Below, piece by piece: positions 1-7,682 of a stretch of DNA of 64,000 nt; the stretch's first letter is position 1, and each line of letters starts with the position of its first letter. Made by a program: the position numbers and the translations under genes. Under the pieces are notes generated by a model that was not told the origin of the DNA, made no database searches, and saw only the letters and a program-made list of their open reading frames with translations. This DNA comes from Marisediminitalea oceani (GTDB lineage Bacteria; Pseudomonadota; Gammaproteobacteria; Enterobacterales; Alteromonadaceae), in assembly GCF_003731635.1 (NCBI RefSeq), contig NZ_RCUA01000020.1, forward strand, positions 62,001-126,000, given 5' to 3'.

Positions 1-1827
1 CAGCTATTTGTACGTGCATTTGGAACCAATAATTTTCCTGACTGCTCCAATATGTGTCACGAAGCCAGTGGCCATGCCATGAAACAGTCGGTGGGCGTAG
101 GCAAAGGCACCGTGGTATTCGACGACTTTGCCAAAGCCGATGCGATATTTGTATTGGGCCAGAACCCGGGCACCAATCATCCTCGTATGCTTGAACCGTT
201 ACGGGAGGCCGTTGAACGAGGCGCTCAGGTGGTTTGCTTTAATCCGCTGAAAGAGCGCGGTCTGGAACGTTTTCAGCATCCGCAACATCCGCTGGAAATG
301 CTAACCAATGGCGATGCCCCCACTAACACAGCGTATTTCCGCCCGGCCTTAGGCGGCGATATGGCGGTCATGCGCGGGATTGCCAAATGCCTTTTGGAAT
401 GGGAAAGAGAAGCCCAGGCCAATAACCGTCCGGCGATATTTGATAACGATTTTATTGCCCGCCATACCAACGGCATTGATGATTATCTGGCTCTGGTTGA
501 TGCCACTTCCTGGCAAGACATTGTTGAACAGTCTGGGCTCAGCAAAGACGATATTTACCTGGCGGCCAGTATGTATTGCCGGGCTGACCGGGTGATTATG
601 TGCTGGGCTATGGGGATCACTCAGCATAAGCACTCGGTTGCTATCATCCAGGAAATTATTAACGTCCAACTCTTGCGCGGCAATGTGGGTAAACCGGGTG
701 CCGGCTTATCGCCGGTACGAGGCCACAGTAATGTGCAGGGCGACAGAACCATGGGTATTGATGAAAAGCCACCGCAATGGTTGCTCGATGCCCTGGAGGA
801 ACGCTTTAACTTTTCAGTCCCCCGTGAGCCAGGCCACAACGTGGTTCAGGCTATTCAGGCCATGGAACAGGGGCGCGCCAAAGTCTTTATTGGCATGGGC
901 GGCAACTTTGCTCAGGCCACCCCGGACACACCGCGTACTCATGCAGCGCTTAAGCAATGCGACCTTACGGTACACATCAGCACCAAACTCAATCGCTCAC
1001 ATTTAATTACTGGTAAGGCCGCACTTATTTTGCCTTGCCTGGGTCGCACCGAAGCGGATATTCAGGGCGGCCAGCCCCAGGGCGTGACGGTAGAAGATAC
1101 CTTTTCGATGGTACATATTTCCTACGGGCAACTGCCGCCGGGTTCAGCGCTGTTACGTTCAGAGCCAGCTATTGTGGCCGGTATGGCTAAAGCTGTGCTG
1201 GGCAATCACCCGGTAGACTGGGACGCGCTGATTAACGATTACAGCCGCATCCGCGAGTTGATTGCCGATACGATCCCCGGCTTTACCGGCTTTAACGAGA
1301 AGTTAACCCAACCGGGCGGATTTCACTTACCTAACCCGGCATCTGAGAGAACGTGGCGCACGGCCGACCAGAAAGCCGGGTTTGCTGCCAATCCATTACC
1401 CGGGCAGCTGCTCTCTGCACAATTACCTGCCGGAGAAACGCCGGATCTTATTTTGCAAACATTGCGCTCCCACGATCAGTACAACACCACGGTCTATGGC
1501 CTGGATGACCGCTATCGGGGCGTATTTGGCCAGCGCTATGTGGTGTTCGTTAATCCGAAGGACATTAACCGGCTGGGCTTTAGCGAAGGCAATAAGGTCG
1601 ACATGATTTCCCTGTGGCATGATGGCAGAGAACGTCGCGTGGAAGGTTTCACCCTGGTGGCTTACGATATTCCTCAGGGACAGGCCGCGGCTTATTTTCC
1701 GGAAGCCAACGGTCTGGTACCACTGGAGAGTTATGGCGATGAGTCATTCACGCCCACTTCCAAATACATTGCTATTAAACTGATAAAAGCACAGCCTGAT
1801 AACCGCATCCCGGTTTCTCAAAACTAG
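1..1827 (+). CDS. FdhF/YdeP-family molybdopterin oxidoreductase, 3' part
   Basis: The reading frame is open from base 1, so the N-terminus lies outside the window; 608 residues are visible. It belongs to the molybdopterin oxidoreductase superfamily, YdeP type. The visible part opens with GTNNFPDCSNMCHE, a sequence typical of the FdhF/YdeP group, followed by cofactor-binding stretches such as LGQNPGTNHPRM and RGHSNVQGDRTMG, and a C-terminal molydopterin-dinucleotide-binding domain (LRSHDQYNTTVYGLDDRYRG). No in-frame stop or selenocysteine codon is seen. YdeP proteins are about 760 residues, so roughly 150 are missing. Substrate is unknown; similarity to formate dehydrogenases does not prove formate use. 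The convergent neighbour fdhD, 21 bases away, encodes a sulfurtransferase that activates such enzymes, which supports a Mo-bisMGD enzyme. Confidence 0.88.
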   Translation, partial: QLFVRAFGTNNFPDCSNMCHEASGHAMKQSVGVGKGTVVFDDFAKADAIFVLGQNPGTNHPRMLEPLREAVERGAQVVCFNPLKERGLERFQHPQHPLEMLTNGDAPTNTAYFRPALGGDMAVMRGIAKCLLEWEREAQANNRPAIFDNDFIARHTNGIDDYLALVDATSWQDIVEQSGLSKDDIYLAASMYCRADRVIMCWAMGITQHKHSVAIIQEIINVQLLRGNVGKPGAGLSPVRGHSNVQGDRTMGIDEKPPQWLLDALEERFNFSVPREPGHNVVQAIQAMEQGRAKVFIGMGGNFAQATPDTPRTHAALKQCDLTVHISTKLNRSHLITGKAALILPCLGRTEADIQGGQPQGVTVEDTFSMVHISYGQLPPGSALLRSEPAIVAGMAKAVLGNHPVDWDALINDYSRIRELIADTIPGFTGFNEKLTQPGGFHLPNPASERTWRTADQKAGFAANPLPGQLLSAQLPAGETPDLILQTLRSHDQYNTTVYGLDDRYRGVFGQRYVVFVNPKDINRLGFSEGNKVDMISLWHDGRERRVEGFTLVAYDIPQGQAAAYFPEANGLVPLESYGDESFTPTSKYIAIKLIKAQPDNRIPVSQN

Positions 1828-1848
1828 CCTGCATTACCGGCTACTGAG

Positions 1849-2634
1849 CTAGCTATGGTACACCCTGGGGGCGCTGTGGTGGGGTAAGTGGATTAAGTTA
1901 AGCTGATACCGTTTAGCCCACTCCACAGCCATAGTCGTAGGGGCAGATAAGGTAACCAGGGTTGGCAGACCAACACGAATAGCCTTTTGCACCAACTCCA
2001 GCCCGCAACGACTGGTCAGCACCATAAAACCATTCGTTAAGGGGGTGTCGGATAAAGCCAGCGCACCTATCAGTTTGTCCATGGCATTGTGGCGGCCAAT
2101 ATCTTCACGGCACAATGTGATGCGACCCTCGTTAGTCACAAAAAATGCGGCATGCTGGGCGCCACCTGAATGCAGAGCCTGTTGATATTCACGGATACGA
2201 TGACGAAGGTTGGTAAAGGCACACACTTCAGGCAAGGGCGCATCCGGTAATTTGGAAAGTTCAGGTAACGCTGATTTCAGCGCATCTGTACCGCAGATAC
2301 CGCAGCCCGAACTGCCAGCCAGGCGGCGTTGATAAGACTTCAGTTGCCACTGGGCACGAGGACTAAGCTGCACATCAGCAACCCCCTGCTCGCCGTCAAA
2401 GGTCACATTGATGCTACGAAACTGGCCCGGCGAATCAATAACGCCCTGAGTCAGGCTAAATCCAACCACAAAATCCTTCACGTCATCGGGGCTAACCATC
2501 ATCACCGCATAACTAATGTCGTTATAGCTAATAGCCAGGGCACACTCGGTTGGCAGCGCACTCTCTTCTTCCAGTTGCTGTGCACTGACGGTCTGGTAGC
2601 GATACACTTCAGCGGTCTTTGCTCGGTCTGCCAT
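1849..2634 (-). CDS. fdhD: formate dehydrogenase accessory sulfurtransferase FdhD
   Basis: A 261-residue protein of the FdhD family, which passes sulfur from the cysteine desulfurase to the Mo-bisMGD cofactor of formate dehydrogenase-like enzymes. The CGICG motif, with cysteines at residues 111 and 114, is the family's sulfur-transfer signature; the LCREDIGRHNAMDKLIG and TSRCGLELVQKA blocks are also characteristic. Length matches the family. It lies tail to tail with the YdeP-type oxidoreductase, its probable client. The upstream side faces the CsrB-like RNA, whose terminator ends about 130 bases before this start codon on the same strand, so fdhD should have its own promoter in that gap. Confidence 0.95.
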   Translation of the reverse strand: MADRAKTAEVYRYQTVSAQQLEEESALPTECALAISYNDISYAVMMVSPDDVKDFVVGFSLTQGVIDSPGQFRSINVTFDGEQGVADVQLSPRAQWQLKSYQRRLAGSSGCGICGTDALKSALPELSKLPDAPLPEVCAFTNLRHRIREYQQALHSGGAQHAAFFVTNEGRITLCREDIGRHNAMDKLIGALALSDTPLTNGFMVLTSRCGLELVQKAIRVGLPTLVTLSAPTTMAVEWAKRYQLNLIHLPHHSAPRVYHS

Positions 2635-2762
2635 GGTCAGGATTCATATGGTTAGTTTTAACTGGGATGATAATATAACCAGGCAGGGTTAGACACAGGA
2701 TTTTATCTAATTTATGAGAGACGACGGCCTGTTATAAATACAGGGCGTTTTTCGGCAGGCAT

Positions 2763-2791
2763 AAAAAAACGATGACCGAAGTCATCGTTTT
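2763..2791 (-). terminator. intrinsic terminator of the CsrB-like RNA
   Basis: A 10-bp perfect stem (AAAACGATGA with TCATCGTTTT) closes a six-base loop containing CTTCGG on the minus strand and runs directly into a T tract (seven As on the plus strand at 2763-2769). It defines the 3' end of the GGA-rich RNA. Confidence 0.9.
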
Positions 2792-3125
2792 CTCTGAATT
2801 TTGAGTTTCCTTCTCAGCGATCCCTTGCGACTAAAATCTTCCCGATTAAAATCCGTATACGCCCCTTTCCTTCTTTTCTCACATCATCCTGCGTGAGCTG
2901 TTCTCCCTGAACAGGTCCCTTTCCATTATTCCTGTATAAGCTGTACATCCTGCTACAGCATTCTCCATCCCGGAGTTGTCCTTTTCGGCCTTCCCGACCG
3001 GTCCTTTATCCTTAAACAGAGTTCCTTACCCTGTCTTACTCATCCTGAGCAATCCCAAGTTCATCCGTGTGTCTTCCTGACTCGTCGTGTTTCCTTGTGA
3101 CACGTTCATAGTACGCTTATGACTG
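2763..3125 (-). ncRNA. csrB: candidate CsrB-family regulatory RNA
   Basis: This roughly 350-nucleotide stretch has no credible protein gene, but its minus strand carries about 23 or 24 GGA triplets, many as AGGA, AAGGA or CAGGATG, spaced along its whole length. It ends in a perfect intrinsic terminator. That is the architecture of CsrB/RsmZ RNAs, which sequester the CsrA/RsmA translational repressor through repeated GGA loops. A near-perfect GacA/UvrY-type box lies about 150-180 bases upstream, where BarA/UvrY-type systems activate these RNAs. The 5' end is uncertain (about 3100-3130): TTGACG at 3158-3163 could be a -35 element, or TACTAT near 3107-3112 a -10. The RNA call is inferred from composition and layout; no search against an RNA covariance model was possible. 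Confidence 0.82.
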
Positions 3126-3270
3126 AGGAACGCTAATCCACTCTGGGATATTTTCTCGTCAAAGTTGCCGATTAAGACTGACAAAAATAAATTTAATTAT
3201 TATTTTTCAATACCTTAAAAATTAAGCGACGTTTTTAGCACAGACAAGAATCTACAATATCTCACAGCTT

Positions 3271-3288
3271 TGTAAGATATTTCGTACA
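3271..3288. promoter_or_regulatory. GacA/UvrY-type activator box upstream of the CsrB-like RNA
   Basis: TGTAAGATATTTCGTACA matches the palindromic GacA consensus TGTAAG-N6-CTTACA at 11 of 12 defined positions. It sits about 150-180 bases upstream of the likely start of the GGA-rich RNA, a spacing usual for csrB/rsmZ genes. A weaker second half-match (TGTGAGATATTGTA on the minus strand, near 3252-3265) lies next to it. Function is inferred. Confidence 0.7.
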
Positions 3289-3496
3289 CAGATAGAGGGG
3301 AATTGTCTTATCCTTTTGGCTAAGTTCCAGGCATCGATCAACTGAGTGCACAGAGAAACAGTTGTAGAGCTTTACAATGAGGGAATAAAAGATTGCTTAT
3401 TCTGGCTCCAATTCGTTATAAGTATAGCCAAGTGTTGCGTTAGCGCCAGAACAGGTCACTATTACCAACAAGCATTTGTGAAAACGGACTTTATTA

Positions 3497-3916
3497 ATGA
3501 CTTCATCCAATCCCATCAACAAAAAAACATTAATGCACGCTGCCCTGGCCGCCCTCAGTGCGGGCTTGATACTCTGGATAGTGATACAAGAAGTAAATCT
3601 GTTGCTGATGCTGGGTGCTTTTAACCTGGTTTGGATAGTGAAGTGGTGCAAATCCATGCCAGACAGCACGGTAAAGGACCCGGTAAAGTATGTAACGTTT
3701 AACAATGGTCAAATTCAGTTTGGCTCAACTTCAATACCGGCCCACAAAGTTACGCGGGTGGCATTAGAAACCACGAATGAGCATTGCTATTTTTCCCTCC
3801 CCTATAATCCAACAACACCGGGAAATCCCCCGGGTTTTGTTTTTCCCGCTCGCAAAGCAGCGGAGTTTAAGCGCTATCTTCAGGCAGAGTTAGGTAATAT
3901 TCATTTTATCCATTAG
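3497..3916 (+). CDS. small membrane-anchored protein of unknown function
   Basis: A 139-residue protein I do not recognise. Residues 10-50 are strongly hydrophobic and probably form two closely spaced membrane helices (ALAALSAGLILWIVIQEV and LLLMLGAFNLVWIVKW). The rest is a soluble domain of about 85 residues with alternating short strands (YVTFNNGQIQFGS, TRVALETTNEHCYFSLPY) that resembles PH-like or bacterial PH2-type folds in pattern only. It stands alone, 260 bases upstream of the transcription start proposed for hupE and divergent from the CsrB-like RNA. A real gene is supported by the signal and domain layout rather than by any named family. Confidence 0.65.
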   Translation: MTSSNPINKKTLMHAALAALSAGLILWIVIQEVNLLLMLGAFNLVWIVKWCKSMPDSTVKDPVKYVTFNNGQIQFGSTSIPAHKVTRVALETTNEHCYFSLPYNPTTPGNPPGFVFPARKAAEFKRYLQAELGNIHFIH

Positions 3917-3988
3917 ACAGTTTGTCCATTAGAGAGCTGTACAGGTAATAAATAAGTAATAACAGCCCTTTACGCTACGCACAGGAAG

Positions 3989-4026
3989 TTGCCAATTACC
4001 AGCTAACTGGCAAGCAAGTTACCAGT
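3989..4026. promoter_or_regulatory. inverted-repeat cluster upstream of the hupE sigma-54 promoter
   Basis: Two overlapping dyads lie 87-124 bases before the sigma-54 promoter: TTGCCA (3989) with TGGCAA (4008), and ACTGG (4006) with CCAGT (4022). TTACCAG occurs twice, 23 bases apart. Enhancer-binding proteins of the NtrC class usually bind 80-200 bases upstream, so this is the natural place for a HupR site. That assignment is inference from position. Confidence 0.4.
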
Positions 4027-4112
4027 CACCCAGCTTCCCCCCGTTCAGTACAAAAACAACAAAACAGCTAAATTTCATAGACTTAAAATAATTTAATCGG
4101 TAAATTTTAGTT

Positions 4113-4128
4113 TGGCACCCGTTTTGCA
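4113..4128 (+). promoter_or_regulatory. sigma-54 promoter of hupE
   Basis: TGGCAC at 4113-4118 and TTGCA at 4124-4128 match the sigma-54 -24/-12 consensus TGGCAC-N5-TTGCA, with the invariant GG and GC exactly 10 bases apart. The predicted start is near 4139, about 97 bases before the hupE start codon. The match makes hupE a likely target of the NtrC-type activator HupR encoded at 8687-10162. Confidence 0.85.
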
Positions 4129-4235
4129 AATTCAGGAAATGCTAAAGCAGTAGCCATTACAATAAAGTTGTTGTTAGACATTTATACCAGCAACAACACA
4201 CTAATAACTGTTCGATTTCGCAGTAAGGTAAAAAC

Positions 4236-4817
4236 ATGACACGTACACAAAAAATAACCAGCGGCCTTCTACTTACACTTGCTACCACAGCACCGGCCTT
4301 TGCACATACTGGTCACGAAACGGTTCAGAATGCATTTTTGGCTGGTTTGTCACACCCTATGATGGGAATTGATCACCTTATTGCCATGGTAGCGATGGGC
4401 TACTGGGCGTCAGGTTTTGCAGGTAAACAATGCAAAGCCATGCTTGCCGCATTTTTTGCATTATTGATTGGTGGTTTCTCATTAGGCTTAGCAGGTTTCA
4501 GCTTTTCGTTTATGGAAACGGGCATCGTCCTGACATCTGTAATCACCGGCTTACTTATTGCCACACGTAAGAACGTAACTCAGGGCCTGGCGGTTAGCCT
4601 GGCTGCTTGTTTTGCAATGTTTCACGGTTTTGCCCATGGTCTCGAGACCGCCGGCTCCGTCCCTTATCTGTTTGCTTCAGGTTTCCTCGTTACCAGCGCC
4701 ACACTGGTAGCGGCGGGCTTTGCTGTGTCGAAACTGGTCTCGCGCAGCATCCCTTCTGCAAACAGAGTCATTGGGCTGGTAATTGCAATGATGGGAGTAT
4801 CGTTGTTTTCAATTTAG
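4236..4817 (+). CDS. hupE: HupE/UreJ-family nickel permease
   Basis: A 193-residue inner-membrane protein of the HupE/UreJ family, believed to bring Ni2+ into the cell for hydrogenase or urease. Residues 1-23 look like a signal peptide ending FAHT; the family motif HPMMGIDHLIAM follows near residues 40-51, and a second histidine motif FHGFAHGLE sits near 130. About six hydrophobic helices are visible. The histidine-rich motifs are the expected metal route. In rhizobia hupE is inside the hup operon; here it is a separate plus-strand gene next to the island, with its own sigma-54 promoter and intrinsic terminator. It probably supplies nickel for the HypA/HypB insertion step. Confidence 0.93.
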   Translation: MTRTQKITSGLLLTLATTAPAFAHTGHETVQNAFLAGLSHPMMGIDHLIAMVAMGYWASGFAGKQCKAMLAAFFALLIGGFSLGLAGFSFSFMETGIVLTSVITGLLIATRKNVTQGLAVSLAACFAMFHGFAHGLETAGSVPYLFASGFLVTSATLVAAGFAVSKLVSRSIPSANRVIGLVIAMMGVSLFSI

Positions 4818-4850
4818 GTGACCCACACCAACTATTGAATGCCATGGGCG

Positions 4851-4880
4851 GGAGCCGATCTTAGGGTCGGCTCCTTTTTT
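4851..4880 (+). terminator. intrinsic terminator after hupE
   Basis: GGAGCCGATC (4851-4860) pairs with GGTCGGCTCC (4865-4874) around a TTAG loop with one mismatch, followed by six Ts. It begins 33 bases after the hupE stop. Confidence 0.9.
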
Positions 4881-5022
4881 GCGTTATTAAAACCGATGGC
4901 TTCATTTGATGCAGCACTAACACACTAAAAGTCAGCACAACCTTCATTATCCCAATAGCACCTTCCCGGATTATTGCTGTAAGCTATTATGATTAATTAA
5001 TATGTAAGGCGTTCAGGGATGA

Positions 5023-5472
5023 GTGAGTCAGCCTTTTTCTATGAGCCTTTTCAAACCGTCTTTCGGTACTGATATGAAAACAGAAAAAGAAATTCTCGCT
5101 GAGTTTACAGCCCTTGTTTTTGAAAAGGGACAACCATCAGCCATGGATATTTTTGCTAAACAGAACCTGTTAAAAGGATCTTTATCTTCTGTAAGGCTGG
5201 CAGCTAACGACGCATTAGAACTGTCTGCTTTAATGCGCCAGGATCAACAGAACAAGTTGAATCTTAAAATGAAGGAGAGCGGTCTACCTTCTCTCACCAC
5301 GATGCATAATAAGGCATTCAGAGACTTTCTTAAGATCGCCAATCGGGGAATCATCAAAAAAGAACAAGAGTACCGGCTGGTGCGCTCTGTATCAGAAACA
5401 ACCATTTTAAGTTTGGAACAACAGTCCGTTGCTTATAAATTGTTGGAGAGCTACGAACAAACACACAGCTAA
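5023..5472 (+). CDS. conserved-looking protein of unknown function
   Basis: A 149-residue soluble, mostly helical, charged protein without a recognisable family. The start is uncertain: a GTG at 5023 is preceded by AGGGAT at a good distance, whereas the in-frame ATGs at 5041 and 5074 lack a ribosome site. The central part (KMKESGLPSLTTMHNKAFRDFLK) has no motif I can name. It converges on hypE, ending 18 bases from the hypE stop, and no clear terminator lies between them. It is not a known hydrogenase accessory factor; its place beside the island may be coincidental. Confidence 0.55.
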   Translation: MSQPFSMSLFKPSFGTDMKTEKEILAEFTALVFEKGQPSAMDIFAKQNLLKGSLSSVRLAANDALELSALMRQDQQNKLNLKMKESGLPSLTTMHNKAFRDFLKIANRGIIKKEQEYRLVRSVSETTILSLEQQSVAYKLLESYEQTHS

Positions 5473-5490
5473 CAAAAAATTATGTCAGCG

Positions 5491-6537
5491 CTAGCAAATC
5501 CGCGGCAGTTGCTCGCCCACCAGCATATCCAGGATGCGCTCTCCGCCAAAGTGAGTTTTCACCAGCACCCGGTTATAGTTCGATTCAATGACTTCACCAA
5601 TAATGGCTGAATCTTTCCCGGCCGGATGATTGCGCATCGCCGCAAGCACCGCCTCAGCTTTATCGGCCGGAACCGCTGCAACAAGTTTACCTTCATTTGC
5701 AAAGTACAGTGCATCGAGCCCCAGGATCTCGCAGACACCGCGCACGGTATCTCTTACCGGGATCTGTTCTTCCTGCAAACGAATACTGACGGCGGATGAC
5801 TCAGCGAATTCACATAAAACCGTAGCGACACCGCCCCGGGAGGCATCACGAATGGCGTGAACGTCCGGACACACTTTCAACATGGTTTGGACTAACTCAT
5901 TTAACGCCTGGCAGTCGGTTTCCAGCGTCACATCGAGCGCCAGATCACCACGGGCATTTAGTATTGCCGCGCCATGATCGCCTATCAGGCCATTCACAAT
6001 AATTTTGTCGCCTACCCGGCAGTTAGCCGCTGAAATATCAACGCCTTCAGGGATCACCCCAATGCCACTGGTATTGATAAAAATTTTATCGCCTTTGCCT
6101 TTAGGTACCACTTTGGTGTCGCCGGTGACGATAGTCACTCCGGCCTTATCAGCGGCGGCTTTCATTGAGGCAACCACGCGTCGCAGTAGCTCAACATCGA
6201 GCCCTTCCTCTAAAATCATACCGCAGGACAAATACTTTGGGATCGCGCCAGACACAGCAATATCATTTACCGTACCATTTACCGCCAGCGAGCCAATGTC
6301 GCCGCCTGGAAATTCTACGGGGTCGACCACGTAAGAATCGGTGGTAAACGCCAGTTGTGCGCCACTTTGCATTAGTTCAGCCAGTTCAAAACGAGCTTGA
6401 TCTTCCAGTTGCTCAAGGTCGGGGTTAGCGAAGGTCCCCACAAAAACATCTTCAATCAGATCGCGCATGGCTTTGCCGCCTGCGCCATGAGCCATGGTGA
6501 TGGTTTTGGCCCGCAGGGTCCGTTTAGGTTTATTCAT
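5491..6537 (-). CDS. hypE: hydrogenase maturation protein HypE
   Basis: HypE dehydrates a carbamoyl group on its own C-terminal cysteine to a thiocyanate, giving the CN- ligands of the [NiFe] site; it works with HypF and hands the ligand to HypC-HypD. The 348-residue protein ends in PRIC, the required terminal cysteine. The N-terminal MAHGAGGKAMRDLIEDVF and the VTGDTKVVPKGKGD and DASRGGVATVLCEFA blocks mark the PurM/AIR-synthase ATP-binding fold. The open frame extends 47 codons further upstream into hypD, but the ATG at 6537 begins the conserved part and leaves a 17-base gap after the hypD stop. It is the last gene of the hup-hyp run. Confidence 0.96.
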   Translation of the reverse strand: MNKPKRTLRAKTITMAHGAGGKAMRDLIEDVFVGTFANPDLEQLEDQARFELAELMQSGAQLAFTTDSYVVDPVEFPGGDIGSLAVNGTVNDIAVSGAIPKYLSCGMILEEGLDVELLRRVVASMKAAADKAGVTIVTGDTKVVPKGKGDKIFINTSGIGVIPEGVDISAANCRVGDKIIVNGLIGDHGAAILNARGDLALDVTLETDCQALNELVQTMLKVCPDVHAIRDASRGGVATVLCEFAESSAVSIRLQEEQIPVRDTVRGVCEILGLDALYFANEGKLVAAVPADKAEAVLAAMRNHPAGKDSAIIGEVIESNYNRVLVKTHFGGERILDMLVGEQLPRIC

Positions 6538-6554
6538 ACTGCTTACTCGGTTAG

Positions 6555-7682
6555 TTAAACGGCTTGTTTTACGTCGATTTTGCCGTAGCTGTAATAGGCT
6601 GAACAGGCGCCCTCGGTCGATACCATTAACGCGCCGATGGGCGTTTCGGGGTTGCACTGCTCGCCAAACAGTTTGCACTCCCAGGGTTTGAGCACGCCCT
6701 TAAGTACTTCGCCACACTGGCAGGCTTTAGGGTCGGCCACATGAGCTGGCTCTACGGCAAATAAGCGTTCAGCATCAAATCGTGCGTATTTTTCACGAAT
6801 ACGCACGCCGGAATGGTCAATAGAGCCCAGGCCCCGCCACTCAAAGAATTCGCGAAGCTCAAACACCTCACCAACAGCTTTCAGGGCGTTATTGTTACCC
6901 TGCTCTGGCACAATTCGTTTGTACTGATTTTCCACCAGCGCCTTGCCATCGCGGATTTGCTCTACCACCATCAGCATGGACTGCAGAATATCCAACGGCT
7001 CAAAACCGGCTATCACCAGCGGGCGTTTGTAATGACTGGCAATAAAATCATAAGGCGCTTTACCAATTACCATCGATACATGACCGGGCCCTAAAAAGCC
7101 ATCTATAACCATATCCGGAGAGTCCAGAATCGCCTTGATGGTAGGAATGATGGTGATGTGGTTGCAGAACAGCGAGAAGTTCGTAATGCCTTCTCTATCT
7201 GCCTGCAGTAGCGTTAACGCCGTGCTCGGCATGGTGGTTTCAAAACCCAGTCCGAAAAACACCACGTTTTTATGCGGATTTCTTCGGGCAATATCCAGTG
7301 CATCCATAGGGGAATAAACCATACGTACATCACAGCCATCAGAATTGGCCTGCTGCAGGCTTTTCTTCGAGCCTGGCACACGCATGGCATCACCAAAGGT
7401 CGTAAATATCACATCAGGCTGTTCAGCAATGGCAACGCAATCGTCTACTCTTCCCATCGGCAATACACAAACCGGGCAGCCAGGACCGTGCACCATTTCA
7501 ATCTTATCGGGTAATAACTCTTCCAGTCCGTAGCGAAAGATTGAGTGCGTATGACCTCCGCATACTTCCATTATTTGTAACGGGCGTTGGGCGGTCGTGG
7601 GGATTTCCTCTACCACGGCATGGATGCGCTCAAGCACGCGTCTGGCCATTTGGGGATCGCGAAACTCATCTACAAACTTCAT
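6555..7682 (-). CDS. hypD: hydrogenase maturation protein HypD
   Basis: HypD is the [4Fe-4S] protein that, with HypC, holds the iron while the CN and CO ligands are attached. The 375-residue length is normal. The motifs MEVCGGHTH, HGPGCPVCVLP, GLGFETT and GFLGPGHVSMVIG are all present, and the C-terminal cysteines CQCGEVLKG, WECKLFGEQC bind the cluster. The start codon overlaps the stop of the upstream SIS gene by one base (TAATG), implying translational coupling. Confidence 0.97.
   Translation of the reverse strand: MKFVDEFRDPQMARRVLERIHAVVEEIPTTAQRPLQIMEVCGGHTHSIFRYGLEELLPDKIEMVHGPGCPVCVLPMGRVDDCVAIAEQPDVIFTTFGDAMRVPGSKKSLQQANSDGCDVRMVYSPMDALDIARRNPHKNVVFFGLGFETTMPSTALTLLQADREGITNFSLFCNHITIIPTIKAILDSPDMVIDGFLGPGHVSMVIGKAPYDFIASHYKRPLVIAGFEPLDILQSMLMVVEQIRDGKALVENQYKRIVPEQGNNNALKAVGEVFELREFFEWRGLGSIDHSGVRIREKYARFDAERLFAVEPAHVADPKACQCGEVLKGVLKPWECKLFGEQCNPETPIGALMVSTEGACSAYYSYGKIDVKQAV

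Noticed and set aside
3346-3624. Plus-strand 92-residue frame overlapping the start of the small membrane protein gene
   Set aside because: Overlaps the better-supported frame at 3497 by 128 bases and lacks domain features.
6538-6678. N-terminal extension of hypE
   Set aside because: It overlaps the end of hypD and encodes basic low-quality sequence. The conserved HypE N-terminus begins after the ATG at 6537.
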